Shown here piece after piece: positions 31,001 to 35,893 of a stretch of DNA of 35,893 nucleotides. The notes under the pieces are model-generated. The model was given only the letters and a program-made list of their open reading frames with translations. It searched no databases and had not been told where the DNA came from. Position numbers and translations under genes: made by a program. Source of the DNA: Dissophora ornata (taxonomy: Eukaryota > Mortierellomycota > Mortierellomycetes > Mortierellales > Mortierellaceae); NCBI GenBank assembly GCA_025201705.1, contig MU616863.1, positions 1 to 35,893 on the forward strand, written 5' to 3'. How positions within the stretch are numbered: position 1 is the first letter of the stretch; each line of letters starts with the position of its first letter.

Positions 31001-34000
31001 TCTCTTCCAACGATCGGTTCGTTTGCTCGAGTTGCTGCTTCAGTCGGCGAGATTCCTGTAGGTTCAGTTCGTGCTGACACTCGAGAATCTCCTTTTCGCG
31101 GCGCACGAATCGGATGACATCGCGCAGCTCCGCCAGCTGATGTTCTGGACTACCCTTTGCCTGTCCATCGGCGTCCTCCGCACTCTCGCTAGGGATAGGG
31201 GTGTTCATGCGTTGCTGGATGGTGAGTGCCTGGGCGCTAACATCCTCCAAGTGACGGTGAAGCTTGTCGTTCTGTTCCTTCAGTTCAGAGCATCGCTTTT
31301 CCACCTCGGATAATGTTTTTTGCAGTACAGACTTTTGACCTTCCCATGACAACTCGGCTGCCTGGAGATTCGACAGGGCACTCTCAGACGCCGCCTTGTA
31401 CCTCTCAAGATCAATTGTCTGTCTGTTGTACTTGTCCTTTAGCCTGTTCAGAGCATCAATGTCCTTGGCGTGGTTGAGAAGCTCCCGCTCATAGTTCTCA
31501 TGAGCCTCTTTCGTCTGTGCGGCCTGGACTCGGAAGTCCCTGCGGAAGCGCGCTTCCACAGCGTTGGCCTGGGTTTCGATGTTTTCCAATTTACGAAGTT
31601 TGATCTCCAGCTCCTCCTTGTCCTTCCTCCAGACTGCGCGCTCGTCATCTGCCTTGTTCTGCATCTCGACCATATTTGAAACAGCAGTCTGTGCACGCTC
31701 CTCGGCATTAGACAGCTTTGTCTCGAGTGTCTTGATTGTCTGGGTACTCTCCTCGAGTTTTCGGTCGTGCTCTTTCTTGAACTCCTCGAACGTAGCAGTC
31801 AACTCGGCAAGTCGATCTTCGTTCGTCTGACTAATGGCCTGGAACTGCGCAAGATGCTCGCGACTAGCGTCCGCTTCAGCTTGATGACGTGCAAGATCGG
31901 CGTGTAGCTGCACCAATTGAGCTTGCAACTGCTCCTCGCGTGTTGACTCGGAGGACTGTGCACCCGTGTTCTTTGGCTGATATATAGCCAACTGTTCCTC
32001 GCGGCTCTTGATCTGTTTAGTGAGATCCTCGACCTTGGCGTTAGTGTGCTCCAGTGAGGTCTTTGCAGCGATGAGGGCCTCTCGAGAGTTCTGGTACTCA
32101 GCTTGGAGGGCGTCTATCCTAGCTTGCCATTCCTTAGTCTCTATCTCACGGCGATCGCGCATGCGTGTGCTCGATTCGACCTCTTCCTTGAGTTTCTCCC
32201 TGAGCGCCTCGACCTCCTGCTCCTTGCTCGTAACGGCGCTCTCTAGGCGGCGCTTAGTCTGTTCGCTGCCTCTCTCAAGCTCATTTGTCAAGTTCTGGAC
32301 AGTCTGCAACAATTCATTCAAATGACCCTTCTCTTTAACAAGCGCCTGGTTCTCCTCTAACAGCCTGGACTCGAACGACTTCCACAAGGCCTTCTCGGTT
32401 TTCAGATTATTAATCTCTGCCGTGAGCCGCGACGCCGAATCGCGCTCCGCATAAAGATCAGACGAGAGCTTCTGATTAGCGATTTCATGGCGCGTCGAAC
32501 TTTCCTGCAGGGCTGTGCATCTCTTCCTAATCTCTTCCATCTCTTTCGTCAGGTGACCGCTGTTGTCGAGCATAAGTTGGTAGCGCTCGTTCAAAACCTC
32601 GATCTGAGTCTTTGCTCGTCCAAGCTGGATTCGATAGTCCGAATTATCCGTTTGGGCTTGCTGGAGCTGGCTCTTCAGCTGTCTGTTATCCTCCACTGTC
32701 TCAGTGCGATATGCGTCGAATGTCTTCTGAAGGTCCGCCAGGAGCTTAGCGTACTCCGATGCTTCACTGTTGATCGACTTGTCGGTATTTCCGGCAGATT
32801 CGCCTGAGGCTGCGGATACAGCGTTTTCAGCAACAGAAACGTTACGGATGTTCGATGCCTTAAGAATCCGGCGCATCATGTCGAGTTCCTGCTTATAAGT
32901 ATCAATTTGGAGTTCTTTCGATGCAATATCCTCCCTCATGTTCTCAATAAGACGTTCGGCCTCCTCGATCACATCTTGCTCTTCTTTCTTCTTCGCCTGC
33001 GCTTGCGCTCCTTCGGCTGCCTCGCGCTCCTGAGTGAATTGACGAGCGATCTGACGGAGCTGCTTATTCTGCTGTTGCAACTCCTGGACATTGCTGAACA
33101 AAACGAAATGGTCGTCGAATACCTTTTCAGCTTCAGTCATGGATTCTGTCTGAGCACTGAGTGTCGAGGCAGGCGCGAGGGACTGAGGTGCGTTGGGAGC
33201 CTTGATTCTCCAGAGCAAATTTTGAACCTGGCGATCGAGATCCTGGTTCTCCTTATGCAACAAGTCGCGTTCCTTGACAACGCCGTCAAGTTGAGCTAGT
33301 GCGTCCCGAGCTCCAAAAGAAAGCTGCTCCTTCTCTAGCGCAGCTGCCTCAAGCTGGGCAGACAGTTCTTCAGCATGTCGCTGCAACCGCTGGTATTCTA
33401 GTTGTTGCTCTCGGATAAGAGGCGCCTAATAATAGCAAACGTCATGGTCAGTCAAACACCCGTTAAAAGTTTGCATTCTGGAGAGCCGCTAGATATTTAC
33501 ATACCCCATCAGCCAATTCCTTGACAATTTGGTCCATGTGATCTTGCAAGCGAGCATTCTCTGACTTGAGCCGCGCATGCTCGCCTTGCAGCTCCATGTA
33601 GCGAGTATACTAGAAGCCAGGCACAGTTGACATATATTTCAGCATCAAACGCAAAATGGCTTCTCATACATGAAATAAAATAGCGCACATACAACTTGAG
33701 TAAGCGACATTCCTGTCTTCTGCAGTTTGGCTGCAGCAGCGGCTGTCGGCGATAGCACGCCCATCTATTGACAAGATAAAAGTTGGAGATGTGCAAGCAA
33801 TTAGCATGGAGAAACGCACAAACGCTCTTTCATCAATGCCGCCTTCTACTTACACGACCGAGATCGAATCCAGAGGCTCCGGTGGTGTCCATCAAGCCAG
33901 CCTTATTGAGTATTTCATCGGCTCGCTTTTGCTCTTCCTTCAGCTGCTCGATCTGCATGGTGGACCTTTCCAGTTTGATCTGCAGTTGAACCTTTTCCTC

Positions 34001-35462
34001 GGATATTTCACTGATGGATTCCTGGTACTCAGAGTCTTTGATCGAGAGGGTTCTTTGCATATCATCGAGCGTCACTGTCATTACAAGAAATTATAAAAAT
34101 GGTGAGGTGTTGTACAAAAGCAAAAAGAATGCGCGTTTCTAATCCCAGATGCATACGTTCAAGATCGGCGATACGGCCCTTAGTGTCTTTCGCTGCCCGC
34201 TCCCAAAGTTCGCCCAATCGCCGTTGTGTCTCCATCTCGGTTCTGAACTGCTCCTCCTGGAGAAGGCTTTGGTCTTGGAGGTCCTTGTTCTTCTCGATCA
34301 CATCCTCAAGCCTTTGCTGCTGCTCCTTGAGTCGCCGCTCCAGATTTGTGTTCGAAGTGCTAGCTGCCGTTGCTTCGATGCGAGCCTGATCAAGATCCGC
34401 CTGAAGCTGTGAGATTTGGGCAGTCTTCTCTGAACGGTATGAACTAAATTCCTTCGATTTGGCGTCGAGTTCGGAGTTTGTCCACTCCATGCGCTGCTTA
34501 AGCATCTCCAGTTCCTGCTCGATCGCCTGCTTTTGGAGCTATTAAGTTAAAAGAGACTCGGTTCAGCATATGCCCGAATGCCCGCGGATGCGGTGAGTTC
34601 ATTTTCCTTACGTTAGCGATGTATTAATTAGATCAACCAACCTTGTGTGTCATTTCTGACGCTTTTGACTCGCGAGACTCAGACTCGAACTTGGACGCTT
34701 CTTTCTTCATCTCCTGATATTTGACGGACATGTTCTGATAGTCCTCATTCGCCTGGTCCAGCTCGCTCACTTTGCGCTGGAGAGCACCAAGAGTCTCCCT
34801 CTTCTCCACTTCTAATGACTCGATCTTGGATTTAAGCGCCTCTAGCTCTACATGAGTGTGTAGTGATCCGCTTTGTTGACTTAATAATTTTGCTTCCACT
34901 TCAGCTTTCTTGGCGACTAAAGACGAAGAAGCGACATGGGATGGTTAATTAGAAATCGGCGCAATCCTCGTCGCTGAATCCATTAGGTACGTATAGTTCA
35001 CACGAACCAGCTTCTTCGGCCTCGATTTTCGCTGATTGAAGCGTTTGCTGCATCTCTGTCAGCCTGGATTTGAAGCGGTTGGCCTTGGTTTCATATTGTT
35101 GAAGGCGTTGCTCTACAATGGGTCGCAGATATAGACCATGCAATTTTAGAACGTTTCTTGCTTTTCGAGATTAAAAAAAAAAAGCGTTAAAAAATCAGTG
35201 TACAGTAAACGTTACCATAGTTGATTTTTTCAGTTGCGAGTGTCGCCTTGGCCTCCTCTGCTTGCTCTTTCCATAACTCTTCAGAAGCGCTCTGAATGGC
35301 TCTCTCGTCCAACTGTTGGAATAGACTGTTGATCGCGGCTGGGGCTTGGCTTCCATCCTGAAGTTGTTTGAGGAGGCTCGACAGCTCCTCGACGTCCAGG
35401 GACAGTAACTTGGAGACGCGTATCCGCTGTTGGTCACTAAATATGACCTGTGCTACCTCCAT
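28099..35462 (-). CDS. TPR/Mlp1-type nuclear-basket nucleoporin
   Basis: Ten exons, every joint in phase: 35462-35216, 35112-35008, 34916-34642, 34538-34157, 34074-33854, 33764-33693, 33609-33505, 33425-30228, 30129-30079 and 29994-28099; 6552 nt, 2183 residues, in the usual range for TPR/Mlp proteins. Residues 1-1550 are almost continuous heptad coiled coil rich in Glu, Gln, Leu and Arg. The family signature LSPTAAAAAKLQKTGMSLTQ occurs at 414-433, encoded by 72-nt exon 6, followed by YTRYMELQGE. The C-terminal ~600 residues are a Pro/Ala/Thr/Ser-rich then acidic disordered tail. Known role: filaments of the nuclear basket at the inner face of nuclear pores, acting in mRNA quality control, spindle-checkpoint anchoring and chromatin organisation. 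The start is the ATG opening MEVAQVIFSDQQ, with a GC-rich promoter upstream. Confidence 0.93.
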
Positions 35463-35893
35463 AGCTCCGTTTTGGCCCTGTGGTGGTTGTGGTGGCTGTA
35501 GGTTGTGTGTCTTTACTGATGGTTATATTCCTGTTGTGGTGGCGTTGGTCAATTCAGTGACTTTTCCGTATACGACAAACGACTACGCAATCAAGAGACA
35601 GCGAGCGCGCGATGGATCCTCTCCGGCGAGGCTTGGGGGGAATAAGAATAAAAGTGGAAGACACGCCTACCTCGCGTCTGATGTGAGATGCAGCGTGGGC
35701 GCGATGAGTTTGAGGAAGCAACATCAATTTCACTCACCACTCATCAAAAAAAAAAAACGGGTGACGTCACTCGTTCGCTGATTGGCCGAAATGCAAAGCT
35801 GTAGCTCTGCGTCTGACCTTGTTTTGCTGAATTTCCATCCCTTGTCGCTCCTGTTTATTGTTTATTCTGTTTATTCATAATTATCGATCGTCA
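35463..35893. other. Upstream region of the nucleoporin gene to window edge
   Basis: Promoter-side region with no supported coding sequence. It contains a perfect GTGACGTCAC palindrome and a CCAAT box, described separately, and an A-rich run at 35748-35757. It may also serve a divergent gene beyond the right edge. Confidence 0.55.
35761..35785 (-). promoter_or_regulatory. CRE-type palindrome plus CCAAT box
   Basis: GTGACGTCAC at 35761-35770 is a perfect 10-bp palindrome containing the TGACGTCA core bound by CREB/ATF-type bZIP factors. ATTGG at 35781-35785 reads CCAAT on the minus strand, a site for the Hap/NF-Y complex. Both lie about 300 nt upstream of the nucleoporin ATG. Motif evidence only; a divergent gene could also use them. 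Confidence 0.5.

Noticed and set aside
33371..33386. Internal ATG-like start of the long nucleoporin coiled-coil frame as an independent gene
   Set aside because: Exon 8 joins in phase to seven upstream exons carrying the TPR signature (LSPTAAAA), so this is the middle of one gene.
20000..35893. Possible functional gene cluster of nucleoporin, kinase and membrane protein
   Set aside because: Each gene has its own spacer and known roles that do not form a pathway; shared orientation alone is weak evidence in fungi.

Overview
The window looks like nuclear DNA of an early-diverging filamentous fungus, most likely Mortierella-like (Mucoromycota or Mortierellomycota). This is inference from gene content and style: short phase-consistent GT-AG introns, pyrimidine-rich leaders, and long Ser/Pro/Gln/Thr-rich segments around conserved domains. 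I ran no search. All splice models come from reading donors, acceptors and phase by eye.

Left part (1-10.7 kb), plus strand: a single-pass membrane protein with an (SG)n stalk (753-2752, 3 exons); a TatD-family metal-dependent hydrolase related to Scn1/Cut9-interacting proteins (2985-4994); about 3.4 kb without a supported gene; and an F-box-like protein (8446-10501, probably with a 16-nt first exon).

Middle part (10.7-20.1 kb): transposon debris and eroded sequence. At 11498-12660 lies a decayed Helitron helicase-like N-terminal region with several frame changes and an internal 14-bp tandem repeat. A five-exon Nbp2/Skb5-like SH3 adaptor gene follows (14522-16534), with a GC-AG intron and an 18-nt microexon. 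It is convergent, 14 bp apart, with an unidentified minus-strand gene. At 18247-19185 a long frame with one internal TAG and a preceding zinc-ribbon-like motif looks like a pseudogene of unknown origin.

Right part (20.1-35.5 kb): three minus-strand genes in tandem, read right to left: a ten-exon TPR/Mlp1-type nuclear-basket nucleoporin of about 2183 residues (35462-28099), a Sid2/Dbf2-type NDR kinase of about 883 residues (27729-24711), and a five-exon membrane-anchored protein of about 1124 residues in no family I recognise (24185-20115).

Functional links are loose. The SIN/MEN-type kinase, the Nbp2-type SH3 adaptor and the nucleoporin are all housekeeping or signalling genes. Nothing suggests a secondary-metabolite, defence or other co-regulated cluster. 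The best candidates for something undescribed are the 1124-residue membrane protein and the TAG-interrupted zinc-ribbon frame.
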